DNA from: Burkholderiales bacterium
GTDB taxonomy: Bacteria; Pseudomonadota; Gammaproteobacteria; Burkholderiales; Thiobacteraceae
Length of the DNA stretch: 64,000 nucleotides
Assembly (NCBI GenBank): GCA_023511995.1
Contig: JAIMAL010000002.1
Coordinates: 1-64,000 of the forward strand
Direction of reading: 5' to 3'
Position numbers and translations under genes: made by a program. The notes beneath the pieces were generated by a model. It was not told the origin of the DNA. It worked only from the letters and a program-made list of their open reading frames with translations, and made no database searches. Each line of letters starts with the position of its first letter. Position 1 is the stretch's first letter. Positions 1 to 7,888 of the stretch are shown here, in pieces.

Positions 1-60
1 GTTGATGGGGCAAAATGCTCGCACATTCTGACCCACCTACCCGTTAATCAAAATTGCACT

Positions 61-375
61 TCAAACTTGAATCCGCGAGTGGTAGTCGCCGGCGATTTCG
101 CCAATTTGAATGGCGCGCTGGGTCTTCAGGGGGAGCACAACGAGGTCCCCCTTCTTCATTTCGTGGGCGAAAGGCCAGACCTGGCTTACCCAGTTTGCAA
201 TCGCCTTGGGCTTTGCGTCGGGATAGCGCCTGCGCATCTCCTTTGTCAGTTCGTCGCGATCACGGAGTTTGGAGAGATCGACGTCGAGGTGACTCCAGGT
301 CACATAGATGCGGCTTTCATCTATGTATTTCGGCTCGTACTCGCCATCGGGTCCCGCCCGCACCAACCAAACCGG
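61..375 (-). pseudogene. Truncated N-terminal domain of a restriction-endonuclease-like (Mrr-associated) protein
   Basis: The minus-strand frame reads VWLVRAGPDGEYE near position 370, then a DLSKLRDRDEL stretch, and ends with FAHEMKKGDLVVLPLK and an IGEIAGDY motif. This is the small N-terminal domain that in complete proteins precedes an Mrr-type nuclease domain. Here the frame stops at 61-63 about five residues after that domain, and no nuclease domain follows in the remaining 60 bases. No ATG lies close to the conserved start; the open frame runs up to 516, so the true N-terminus is unresolved. I read it as a truncated remnant, but a standalone DNA-binding domain cannot be excluded. It is the only restriction-related sequence in the window. 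Confidence 0.6.
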
Positions 376-580
376 TGGCTCCCTCCCTTCCCAGCACTTG
401 GACGTTTGCAGTCTCGTCAATTGTAGCGTCGCCGGCGCTGCGGGTGGGGGACGGGCTTGGCGCCCACCCGATGACCCGCGGACGGCTTCCCCTCTTGGCT
501 GTGCCACGGGCCACAAGGCGGTGGACCGCCCGCCGCGCGGGCCATGGTGGGGCCCGGTTTGTTTTCACCGGGCCGTGGGG

Positions 581-586
581 GATAAT
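581..586 (+). promoter_or_regulatory. Possible -10 element (GATAAT) directly before the DUF4340 gene
   Basis: GATAAT begins exactly 12 nt before the ATG at 593. If it is used, transcription would start at the ATG and give a leaderless mRNA. A weak -35 (TTGTTT at 559-564) lies 16 nt upstream. An 8-bp inverted repeat, GGCCCGGT/ACCGGGCC, sits just before it (about 551-575). Confidence 0.35.
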
Positions 587-592
587 TCGGGC

Positions 593-1459
593 ATGCGTTC
601 GCGCCTCCTGCATAACCTTCTGCTTGCGGCCGCGGTGGTGGCCCTGGCGTTGTTTCTGTTTTTCCGGCCGGAGCCGGCGGGGCCGCAGCGCTTTGCCTTA
701 TCCACGCTGCGCGCCGCCGATGTGGTGTCGCTGGAGCTTGCGCCCCGCGGGGCAGACCCCATCGTCCTCGAGCGGGGAAAAGCCGGCTGGCGGGTGCGTG
801 CGCCGCGGACTGCGCGCGCCGATGGCGCGCGGGTGGAGGCCGTGCTCAATATCCTCGGCGCGCAAAGCGAGCGCCGCCTGCCCTCCGGGAACGCAGCCAA
901 ATTCGGCCTGGCCCCACCCGCCCTGCGCCTGACGGTGCACACCGCGGAAGGGGCGCAGGTGTTCGATTTCGGTGATACGCAGCCGGTAACGGGTGAGGTG
1001 TACGTGGCCACCGGCGGCGCGGTGTATCTGGTCTCGCCGGTCTACACGGTGGATGTCTCCCGCGGCGTGGAAGCCTTCCTCGCCCGGAAACTCCTCGCCG
1101 ACGACGAGAATCCGGTGGGCTTCACCCTGCCGGGGCTGAGTCTGCTTCTGGAAAACGGCCGCTGGCGGCGGGAGCCGGACGATGGCCGTTTCAGCGCCGA
1201 CCAGTTGAACCGCTTCGCCGATGAATGGCGGCTCGCCACGGCGGCCCGGGTCGAGGCGGCGCGGGCCGGGGCGGACCGGCGTGGCCCGTCTTCGTCTATC
1301 GCGGTGCGCCTTGCCGATGGCCGCACGCTTACCTTTACGTTGTTGGCGCGGCAGCCGGAATGGGTGTTGCGCCGGGAGGACGAGGGGCTCGACTACCACT
1401 TCGCGCCGGATGTGGGCGAACGTCTGCTGGATCCGGCCAGGCTTGGCGCCCTGCCCTGA
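593..1459 (+). CDS. DUF4340 domain-containing membrane-anchored protein
   Basis: 288 residues from the ATG at 593; the open frame continues upstream, but without homology-like content. Residues 5-22 form one hydrophobic anchor, followed by a long extracytoplasmic region with the features of DUF4340: alternating short beta segments, an FGLAPPALRLTV stretch near residue 105, and a later repeat of the same fold. Function is unknown; in other bacteria DUF4340 proteins often follow gliding or ABC-transport genes, but here it precedes mutM. The stop codon lies one base before the mutM start, so the two are probably co-transcribed. Family call fairly sure, role unknown. Confidence 0.8.
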   Translation: MRSRLLHNLLLAAAVVALALFLFFRPEPAGPQRFALSTLRAADVVSLELAPRGADPIVLERGKAGWRVRAPRTARADGARVEAVLNILGAQSERRLPSGNAAKFGLAPPALRLTVHTAEGAQVFDFGDTQPVTGEVYVATGGAVYLVSPVYTVDVSRGVEAFLARKLLADDENPVGFTLPGLSLLLENGRWRREPDDGRFSADQLNRFADEWRLATAARVEAARAGADRRGPSSSIAVRLADGRTLTFTLLARQPEWVLRREDEGLDYHFAPDVGERLLDPARLGALP

Positions 1460-1460
1460 G

Positions 1461-2285
1461 ATGCCAGAACTGCCCGAGGTGGAAACCACACGGCGCGGCC
1501 TTGCGCCCCACTTGACCGGCCGCGTGATCACGGGCCTTCTGGTGCGGCAGCCGCGCCTGCGCTGGCCCGTCCCCAAGGATCTGCCCCATCGGCTGCAGGG
1601 CGGCCGCATCGTGGCCCTCGACCGCCGGGGCAAATATCTGCTTTTCCATGTGGAGGGCCGCCAGGGGGGCTTTCTCATCTGGCATTTGGGCATGTCCGGC
1701 AGCCTGCGCCTGGTGCCGGCGGATTTTCCCGTCGACCGCCACGATCACGTGGACCTGCTTGTGGAAAGCGGCGCCTGTGTCCGGCTGCGCGATCCCCGGC
1801 GGTTCGGCGCCCTGCTGTGGCAGACGGGCCCGGCGGAGGCGCATCCGCTGCTCGCCCATCTCGGCATCGAGCCCCTCTCCCCCGCCTTCACCGGGGAGTG
1901 GCTCCACGGGGCATTGCGGAATCGCCACGGGGCCATCAAGACGGTGCTCATGGATGCCGGCCTCATCGTCGGCGTGGGCAACATCTACGCCAGCGAGGCC
2001 CTCTTCGCCGCGGGGATCGATCCCCGCCGGCCCGCCCGATCGTTGAGCCCCGCCCGCTGTGGCCGTCTTGTGGCCGCCGTGCGGGAAACCCTGGAACGCG
2101 CCATCGCGGCGGGCGGCAGCAGCCTGCGCGATTTCGTCGGCGCCGATGGCCACCCGGGCTATTTCCAGCAGGAATACGCGGTGTACGGGCGTGCGGGGGA
2201 GGCCTGCCGGCGCTGCGGTGCGCGCATCCGCCTGCTGCGCCTAAACGGCCATTCCACTTTTTTCTGCGGCCGCTGCCAGCGCTGA
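1461..2285 (+). CDS. mutM: Formamidopyrimidine-DNA glycosylase (Fpg/MutM)
   Basis: 274 residues, normal family length. This base-excision repair enzyme removes 8-oxoguanine and formamidopyrimidines and nicks the abasic site. The catalytic N-terminus MPELPEVE supplies P2 and E3, and K58 in RRGKYLL matches the conserved lysine. A C-terminal zinc finger with C249, C252, C269 and C272 has the standard C-x2-C-x16-C-x2-C spacing. Odd point: the finger reads NGHSTFFC, so the position of the conserved DNA-contacting arginine (Arg258 in the E. coli enzyme) is His264. The start is one base after the DUF4340 stop. Confidence 0.97.
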   Translation: MPELPEVETTRRGLAPHLTGRVITGLLVRQPRLRWPVPKDLPHRLQGGRIVALDRRGKYLLFHVEGRQGGFLIWHLGMSGSLRLVPADFPVDRHDHVDLLVESGACVRLRDPRRFGALLWQTGPAEAHPLLAHLGIEPLSPAFTGEWLHGALRNRHGAIKTVLMDAGLIVGVGNIYASEALFAAGIDPRRPARSLSPARCGRLVAAVRETLERAIAAGGSSLRDFVGADGHPGYFQQEYAVYGRAGEACRRCGARIRLLRLNGHSTFFCGRCQR

Positions 2286-2554
2286 GGATCACGCGAGGCG
2301 CGCATTTCGCCAAACTGCTTCAGGAAAAGCGCGTAAGCCTGTTGTTTGCAAGCGCTTTCTGCTACATTAGGCAGCAGAGGGCCAAGCCTTCCCGCCCCTT
2401 TAGTGGCGTGGGCGGGGGGCAAAGGAGCCTGGCGAAGCGCCATGACCAGCCCCTGCGGCAGGCGGCCCTTTGCCCCGCGGGGCGGAGAAGCCCAGGCAGG
2501 TGTCCCGCAGGCGCCCGGGGTGAGGCGCCATCGGCAATGAACGGGGAGATTCCC
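2286..2554 (+). promoter_or_regulatory. Structured leader region before the dynamin-like gene
   Basis: About 270 bases without a gene. An extended -10-like TGCTACATT lies at 2360-2368, with a weak TTGTTT 15 nt before it. Downstream is a long imperfect hairpin (2381-2433): outer GCCA/TGGC, CCTT/AAGG, and a perfect 7-bp core CCCGCCC (2391-2397) with GGGCGGG (2410-2416). A GC-only palindrome, GCCCCGCGGGGC, follows at 2472-2483. I recognise no known riboswitch. It could be a structured 5' leader of roughly 180 nt or a small RNA. Confidence 0.35.
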
Positions 2555-4513
2555 ATGAGCAATGACAATCTCGTCGCCCATTTCCAGGCCTATAGCGACT
2601 GGCGGGAACGCCTGACCGAGGACGTGAGCAGCCTGCGCAAATGGCTGTCGGAGCAGGAGCTCATCGATGCGCAGATCGATCTTCGCCTGCAGCACGTTTT
2701 GGAACGGCTCAAGGACGACAAGCTCAACGTCGCCTTCGTGGCGGAGTTCTCCCGCGGCAAGTCCGAGCTCATCAACGCCATTTTCTTCGCCGACTACAAG
2801 CAGCGGCTTTTGCCCTCCAGTGCCGGACGCACCACCATGTGCCCGACGGAGCTCCTCTACGATCCTTCGCGGGAGCCCTGCATCATGCTGCTGCCCATCG
2901 AGACGCGCGCCACCGACACCACCACCACCGAATACAAGCGCTACCCGGAGGAGTGGACGGTGATCCCCCTCGACACCGCCTCCGGCGAGGGCATGATCGA
3001 GGCGCTGCAAAGGGTGTCGGAGACGCGCCGGGTGCCGGTGGAGGAGGCGGAACGCTACGGCCTCTATGACCGCGAAGACCAGGACAATGCCCTCACCGTG
3101 CACGAGGACGGGACGGTGGACATCCCCGCCTGGCGCCATGCCATCATCAACTTTCCCCATCCCCTGTTGGAACGGGGGCTGGTGATCCTCGACACCCCGG
3201 GCCTCAATGCCATCGGTACCGAGCCCGAGCTCACCCTCAACCTGCTGCCCAATGCCCACGCCATCCTTTTCATTCTGGCGGCGGACACGGGGGTGACCAA
3301 GAGCGACATCGAAGTCTGGCGCAATCACATCGGCAACACCCAGGGGCGGCAAAAGGGACGCCTGGTGGTGCTGAACAAGATCGATGCCATGTGGGATGAG
3401 CTCAAGGGCGAGGAAGTGGTGGAACGGGAAATCCAGCGCCAGGTGGAGACCACCGCCCATCTGCTGGGGCTCGACCCCGCCCAGGTCTTCCCCGTCTCGG
3501 CGCAGAAGGGGCTGCTGGCCAAGGTCACCCATGACGAGGCGCTGCTCTGGAGAAGCCGACTGCCCCGCCTGGAGCGGGCGTTATCGGACGAGCTCATCCC
3601 CTCCAAGCAGGAGATCGTGCGGGATGCGACCCAAAGCGAGCTGGAGGACATGATCCAGCAGAGCAGCGAGATCCTGCGCGGCAGGCTCGCCGGTGTGCGC
3701 GAACAGTTGACGGAACTCAGGAACCTGCGCGGCAAGAACCAGGACGTGATCGAACACATGATGGCCAAGGTGCAGCAGGACAAGCAGGATTTCGAACGCG
3801 GCCTGCAGCGCTTCCAGGCCCTGCGCTCGGTGTTTTCCCATCACACCAATGTCCTCTTCAGCCACCTGGGCATGGAGGCGTTGAAGCAGGAAATCCGCAA
3901 CGTCCGCATCCAGATGGCGAAGAGCAAGTTCACCAAGGGCATCCGCGATGCCATGAACCAGTTCTTCCGCGACACCCATGCCAACATCGCCAAGGCCACG
4001 GAGCAGATCGAGGAAATCAAGGCGATGATGGATGCCATGTACAAAAAATTCGCCGAAGAGCACGGCCTCAAGGCGACCACCCCGGCGCCCTTCTCCACGC
4101 TGAAGTACAGCAAGGAACTGGCCAAACTGGAAAAGGCCTACAACGATCACTTCGGCACCATGACCGTTTATGCCACCGAACGCTTCAGTCTCATGGCCAA
4201 GTTTTTCGAGACGGTGGCCGCGCGGGTGGTGCACGTCTATGAGATCGCCAACCGCGATGTGGAGAACTGGCTGAAGGCGGTGATGGCACCCATGGAAACC
4301 CAGGTGCGGGAACACCAGTTGCAGTTGCGCCGCCGGTTGGAGAGCATCAAGCGCATCCACAAGGCCACGGACACCCTGGAAGACCGCATCGCCGAGCTGG
4401 AACAAATGGAAACCACCCTCCTCGACCAGCTTGCCGAGCTCAACGACCTGCACAGCCGCCTTATGGAAAGCCTCGCCTTCGATGCCAACCGCGAGCAGGT
4501 GGCCTGGGCATGA
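2555..4513 (+). CDS. Bacterial dynamin-like GTPase
   Basis: 652 residues from the ATG at 2555, chosen because GGGGAG lies about 7 nt upstream; an in-frame ATG at 2537 lacks a site. G-domain motifs are in order: P-loop AEFSRGKS at residues 63-70 (Ala63 where the consensus has Gly), DTPG near 213 and NKID at 274. The second half is almost entirely helical with long heptad-like charged stretches, as expected of a dynamin stalk, ending in a coiled coil. Family members remodel membranes or act in envelope stress; the substrate here is unknown. It is followed 34 nt later by a small unknown gene that may be a partner. Confidence 0.88.
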   Translation: MSNDNLVAHFQAYSDWRERLTEDVSSLRKWLSEQELIDAQIDLRLQHVLERLKDDKLNVAFVAEFSRGKSELINAIFFADYKQRLLPSSAGRTTMCPTELLYDPSREPCIMLLPIETRATDTTTTEYKRYPEEWTVIPLDTASGEGMIEALQRVSETRRVPVEEAERYGLYDREDQDNALTVHEDGTVDIPAWRHAIINFPHPLLERGLVILDTPGLNAIGTEPELTLNLLPNAHAILFILAADTGVTKSDIEVWRNHIGNTQGRQKGRLVVLNKIDAMWDELKGEEVVEREIQRQVETTAHLLGLDPAQVFPVSAQKGLLAKVTHDEALLWRSRLPRLERALSDELIPSKQEIVRDATQSELEDMIQQSSEILRGRLAGVREQLTELRNLRGKNQDVIEHMMAKVQQDKQDFERGLQRFQALRSVFSHHTNVLFSHLGMEALKQEIRNVRIQMAKSKFTKGIRDAMNQFFRDTHANIAKATEQIEEIKAMMDAMYKKFAEEHGLKATTPAPFSTLKYSKELAKLEKAYNDHFGTMTVYATERFSLMAKFFETVAARVVHVYEIANRDVENWLKAVMAPMETQVREHQLQLRRRLESIKRIHKATDTLEDRIAELEQMETTLLDQLAELNDLHSRLMESLAFDANREQVAWA

Positions 4514-4547
4514 GGCGGGCGAAGGGAAAAGGAAACGGGAGTCGGGC

Positions 4548-4916
4548 GTGAAGCTGGAATATCACTACCGGATCGGGCCGGCGGGCATCGAGTTCTCCCT
4601 GGTGGAGGATGCCGATGCGGGCATCGAAATGGAAGGCACGCGGGAAGAGCGCATGACCGTCGAGCGCTATGTCATGCTGGCCTGGCAGGAAGCCATCAAC
4701 AAGACTTTCCGCCCGGAGGAAATCCGCGAACTCATGGCCACACCGGAAGGCCAGCGGCGGCTGCAGGAAGGGGCCGAGGTCTATCTCGCCCGGCTCCTGG
4801 AAAACTTCCCGCCGGAACTCGACCGGCGCAAAACCCCGGACCGCCGCGACTGGTCGAAGCGCCCCCGGGACGGCTCCACTGACCGGCGGCGCATAGGTCG
4901 CAAGTCGGCCCACTGA
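4548..4916 (+). CDS. Hypothetical small protein downstream of the dynamin-like GTPase
   Basis: 122 residues from a GTG at 4548, with GGAAACGGGAG upstream. The N-terminal third is acidic (YHYRIGPAGIEFSLVEDAD). The middle is helical, with MTVERYVMLAWQEAIN and a RELMATPEGQRRLQEGAE stretch. The C-terminus is strongly basic (RRKTPDRRDWSKRPRD). It has no signal peptide, membrane segment or cysteine. I do not recognise the family. Position and strand suggest co-expression with the GTPase. Confidence 0.7.
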   Translation: MKLEYHYRIGPAGIEFSLVEDADAGIEMEGTREERMTVERYVMLAWQEAINKTFRPEEIRELMATPEGQRRLQEGAEVYLARLLENFPPELDRRKTPDRRDWSKRPRDGSTDRRRIGRKSAH

Positions 4917-4952
4917 ACCAACCCCCGGCAGCCGACAGACGCAGCCTGCGCG

Positions 4953-4958
4953 TATAAT
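4953..4958 (+). promoter_or_regulatory. -10 element of the metX promoter
   Basis: A perfect TATAAT begins 32 nt before the metX ATG. The best -35 (CCGACA, 4932-4937) is only 15 nt away and weak. Confidence 0.6.
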
Positions 4959-4984
4959 CCCGGCTGTTTTTTCCTTTCGTTCCC

Positions 4985-6130
4985 ATGAAGAGCCATTCGG
5001 CCCACGCCACCGGTTCCGTCGGTATCGTCTCGCCGCAGACGGCGCACTTCGACACGCCCATCACGCTGCGCAGCGGCGCGGTGATCCCCAGCTACCAGCT
5101 CGTCTATGAAACCTATGGCACGCTCAACGCCGCGCGTTCCAACGCCGTCCTGGTCTGCCATGCCCTCTCCGGCAACCATCACGTGGCGGGGCGTTACACC
5201 GAACACGACAAATATCCCGGCTGGTGGGACAACATGGTGGGGCCGGGCAAGCCCATCGACACCAACCGCTTCTTCGTCATCGGTGTCAACAACCTGGGCG
5301 GCTGCCATGGTTCCACCGGCCCTTCCAGCATCGACCCGGCCACGGGCAAGCCTTGGGGTTCGCGCTTTCCCGTGGTGACTGTGGACGACTGGGTGAAAAC
5401 TCAGGCGCTGCTTGCCGACCGGCTGGGCATCACCCAGTTCGCCGCTGTGGTGGGCGGCAGCCTGGGCGGCATGCAGGCCCTGCAGTGGAGCATCACCTAC
5501 CCCGACCGTCTGCGCCATTGCCTGGTCATCGCCGCCGCTCCCAAGCTCACGGCGCAGAACATCGCCTTCAACGACGTGGCACGCCAGGCCATCCTCAGCG
5601 ACCCGGATTTCCACGGCGGGGATTACTACGCCTATGGGGTGACGCCGAAACGGGGTCTGCGCCTGGCCCGCATGCTGGGGCACATCACCTATCTTTCAGA
5701 TGACGTGATGGGCACCAAGTTTGGCCGTATCCTGCGCTCCGGGGCCTTCCAGTTCGGCTACGACGTGGAGTTCGAGATCGAATCCTACCTCCGCTACCAG
5801 GGCGATAAGTTCGCGGCCAGCTTCGATGCCAACACCTATCTGCTGATGACCAAGGCGCTGGACTATTTCGATCCCACCCACCATTACGCAAGCGGGCATC
5901 TGTCGGAGGCGCTGGCACCGGCAAAGGCCGATTTCCTGGTCATCTCCTTCACCAGTGACTGGCGCTTCGCCCCGGAGCGTTCCCGGGAGATCGTCAAGGC
6001 CCTGCTGGACAACGAGCGCAACGTCACCTATGCGGAGGTGAAGTCCACCCATGGCCACGACGCCTTCCTCATGGTGGACCCCTATTACCACGAAGTGGTC
6101 CGCACCTACATGAGCAATATTGTCCTATGA
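4985..6130 (+). CDS. metX: Homoserine O-acyltransferase (MetX family, probably succinyl-specific)
   Basis: 381 residues, an alpha/beta-hydrolase that activates homoserine for methionine synthesis. The nucleophile elbow GGSLGGMQ puts the catalytic Ser at 159; Asp325 ([10 protein letters not shown]) and His358 (THGHDAF) complete the triad. Proteobacterial MetX proteins paired with metW usually use succinyl-CoA, and the Trp-Arg after Asp325 is in keeping with that group; this specificity is inference. The gene has its own TATAAT promoter and overlaps metW by ATGA. No SAM or SAH riboswitch fits in the leader of about 20 nt. Confidence 0.95.
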   Translation: MKSHSAHATGSVGIVSPQTAHFDTPITLRSGAVIPSYQLVYETYGTLNAARSNAVLVCHALSGNHHVAGRYTEHDKYPGWWDNMVGPGKPIDTNRFFVIGVNNLGGCHGSTGPSSIDPATGKPWGSRFPVVTVDDWVKTQALLADRLGITQFAAVVGGSLGGMQALQWSITYPDRLRHCLVIAAAPKLTAQNIAFNDVARQAILSDPDFHGGDYYAYGVTPKRGLRLARMLGHITYLSDDVMGTKFGRILRSGAFQFGYDVEFEIESYLRYQGDKFAASFDANTYLLMTKALDYFDPTHHYASGHLSEALAPAKADFLVISFTSDWRFAPERSREIVKALLDNERNVTYAEVKSTHGHDAFLMVDPYYHEVVRTYMSNIVL

Positions 6131-6720
6131 ACCAGAGCGTCCGTCCGGATTTCGCCATCATCGCCGAGCGGGTGCACGCGGGGGCGAAGGTGCTCGACCT
6201 GGGCTGCGGTGATGGCAGCCTGCTCAAATATCTGCGCGAGACGCGCAACACCCTGGGCTACGGGGTGGAGATCGACGATGAAAAGGTCGCCGCCTGCGTC
6301 AGAAATGCCGTCAACGTGATCCAGAGCGACCTGGAAAGCGGGCTGTCCACCTTCGCCTCCCATTCCTTCGATTACGTCATTCTGTCGCAGACGCTGCAGG
6401 CCATGCGCCACACGGAGGCAATCATCCGCGAGATGCTGCGCGTGGGGCGGGAAGCCATCGTCACCTTCCCCAACTTCGGCCACGTGAGCCACCGCCTGCA
6501 GGTGCTTTTCGGACGCATGCCCGTCTCCCCGGAGCTCCCCTACCAATGGTATGACACCCCCAACATCCACCTGTGCACGCTGAAGGATTTCGAGGAGTTC
6601 TGCGCCACCCACGGCGTGGAAATCCTGGAACGGGTGGTCATGCACCGGGGCCGACGGGTGAGCCTCTTCCCCAATCTGCTGGGCAGTCTTGCCGTCTATC
6701 GGCTGCAGGCACGCCAATGA
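6127..6720 (+). CDS. metW: Methionine biosynthesis protein MetW
   Basis: 197 residues, with a SAM-dependent methyltransferase fold. Motif I is [12 protein letters not shown] near residues 23-34, followed by the acidic end of strand 2 (YGVEIDD). MetW proteins are encoded next to metX and are thought to assist homoserine acylation; a methyl-transfer reaction has not been established for the family. The start overlaps the metX stop (ATGA), which implies coupled translation. Length is normal for the family. Confidence 0.95.
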   Translation: MNQSVRPDFAIIAERVHAGAKVLDLGCGDGSLLKYLRETRNTLGYGVEIDDEKVAACVRNAVNVIQSDLESGLSTFASHSFDYVILSQTLQAMRHTEAIIREMLRVGREAIVTFPNFGHVSHRLQVLFGRMPVSPELPYQWYDTPNIHLCTLKDFEEFCATHGVEILERVVMHRGRRVSLFPNLLGSLAVYRLQARQ

Positions 6721-6766
6721 GCAGCCCGTGGTCTATATTGGGTGTGTAGCCTGGAGGAGACGAAAA

Positions 6767-7198
6767 ATGAAAAAACTCTTTGCCTGCCTCACCTTCCTTT
6801 GCCTCGCCCTGCCTGTGCAAGCCGAGCAGGCGGCGCGCTTCGGCGACGTGGAGGTGCACTACAACGCCATGCCAACCGATGAGCTGCTGCCCGAGGTGGC
6901 CAAGAATTACAAGATCGAGCGCTCCCGCAACCGGGGCATGGTCACCCTGTCCGTGCTGAAGAAGACGCCGTTGGGGGTGAGCCAGCCGGTGAAGGCGTCG
7001 GTCAAGGTGACGATCCCCACCCTCACCGGGCAGAGCATCGACGTGCCGCTGCGGGAGATCGTCGAGGGCACGGCCATCTACTATATCGGTGAGTTCCGGG
7101 TGAATCCCCCGCAAACCCTGAAGTTCAAGGTGAGCGCGCAGCCGGAAGGAACCACCCAGCCCCTGGCCTTCGAGTTCGAGAAGGCCTTCTACAAATAG
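6767..7198 (+). CDS. DUF4426 domain-containing periplasmic protein
   Basis: 143 residues; the start at 6767 has GGAGGA 8-13 nt upstream. Residues 1-19 are a Sec signal peptide ending PVQA. The mature part is a compact beta-rich domain with FGDVEVHYNAMPTDEL at its N-terminus, typical of DUF4426. The same metX-metW-DUF4426 order is found in pseudomonads, so co-function with methionine metabolism is suggested by context only. Convergent with the next gene, 24 nt away. Confidence 0.85.
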   Translation: MKKLFACLTFLCLALPVQAEQAARFGDVEVHYNAMPTDELLPEVAKNYKIERSRNRGMVTLSVLKKTPLGVSQPVKASVKVTIPTLTGQSIDVPLREIVEGTAIYYIGEFRVNPPQTLKFKVSAQPEGTTQPLAFEFEKAFYK

Positions 7199-7222
7199 AG
7201 CGGCGGGCTTGCGCCAGGCGCA

Positions 7223-7888
7223 CTAGAAGAAGGCACGCGCCAGGCCCCAAAGACCCAGCGCGGTCACGCCCATGCCGGCGGCCACGCGAAAGCCGCGTGC
7301 CTTGACCAGCACCGCCAGGCGCTCGGCAAGCCACCCCATGGCGAGGAGATTGGGCAGGGTGCCGACCCCGAAGGCGAACATGGTGAGGGCGCCCGTTGCC
7401 GGACTGCCGCTCGCCAGCGCGGTGACCAGCACACTGTAGACCAGGCCGCAGGGCAGCCACCCCCACATGAGCCCCGCGGCAAAGGCCTGCGCGGGGGTGC
7501 GGATGGGCAGGCAGCGGGCCAGGAGCGGCTGCAGCCGCCGCCAGAGCCAGGCCCCGGCGCGCTCGATGTGGGTGACCCAGCGATTGAGGCCCATGAGGTA
7601 AAGCCCGAGGAGCACCAGCATGCCGTTGGCCACCCCATAGAGCACCAGCTCCACCGGAAAAAGACGGCGCAGGAAGAGGCTCCCCGCCCCCAGCAGACCG
7701 GCCAGGGCGCCGGCGACGGTGTAGGAAGCAAGCCGCCCCAGATTGGCGGCAAGGTACAGGGAGAAGCGCGGCGGAAGCGGCGAGCGCTGCAGGGAAAAAG
7801 CCGCCACCAGCGGGCCGCACATGCCCACGCAGTGGACCCCGCCCAAGAGGCCCACCAGGGCCGCGGCAAGCAGGGTCTGCTCAGGCAT
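7223..7888 (-). CDS. TauE/SafE-like membrane protein (UreH/DsbD_2-type)
   Basis: 221 residues with about six hydrophobic segments. The first contains GGVHCVGMCGPLVA, the H-C-x-G-M-C-G signature of the DsbD-like transmembrane family annotated as sulfite exporter TauE/SafE. A second conserved segment, WGWLPCGLVYS, carries another Cys-Pro-like motif (PCG). Homologues lie in copper/cytochrome oxidase assembly loci, where metal or thiol transport is suspected; the substrate here cannot be read from sequence. The ATG overlaps the end of the upstream permease gene by 8 nt, so they are co-translated. Confidence 0.85.
   Translation of the reverse strand: MPEQTLLAAALVGLLGGVHCVGMCGPLVAAFSLQRSPLPPRFSLYLAANLGRLASYTVAGALAGLLGAGSLFLRRLFPVELVLYGVANGMLVLLGLYLMGLNRWVTHIERAGAWLWRRLQPLLARCLPIRTPAQAFAAGLMWGWLPCGLVYSVLVTALASGSPATGALTMFAFGVGTLPNLLAMGWLAERLAVLVKARGFRVAAGMGVTALGLWGLARAFF

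Noticed and set aside
7210-7222. TGCGCCAGGCGCA palindrome as a terminator between convergent genes
   Set aside because: The loop would be only one base and no T-run follows; too weak to call.
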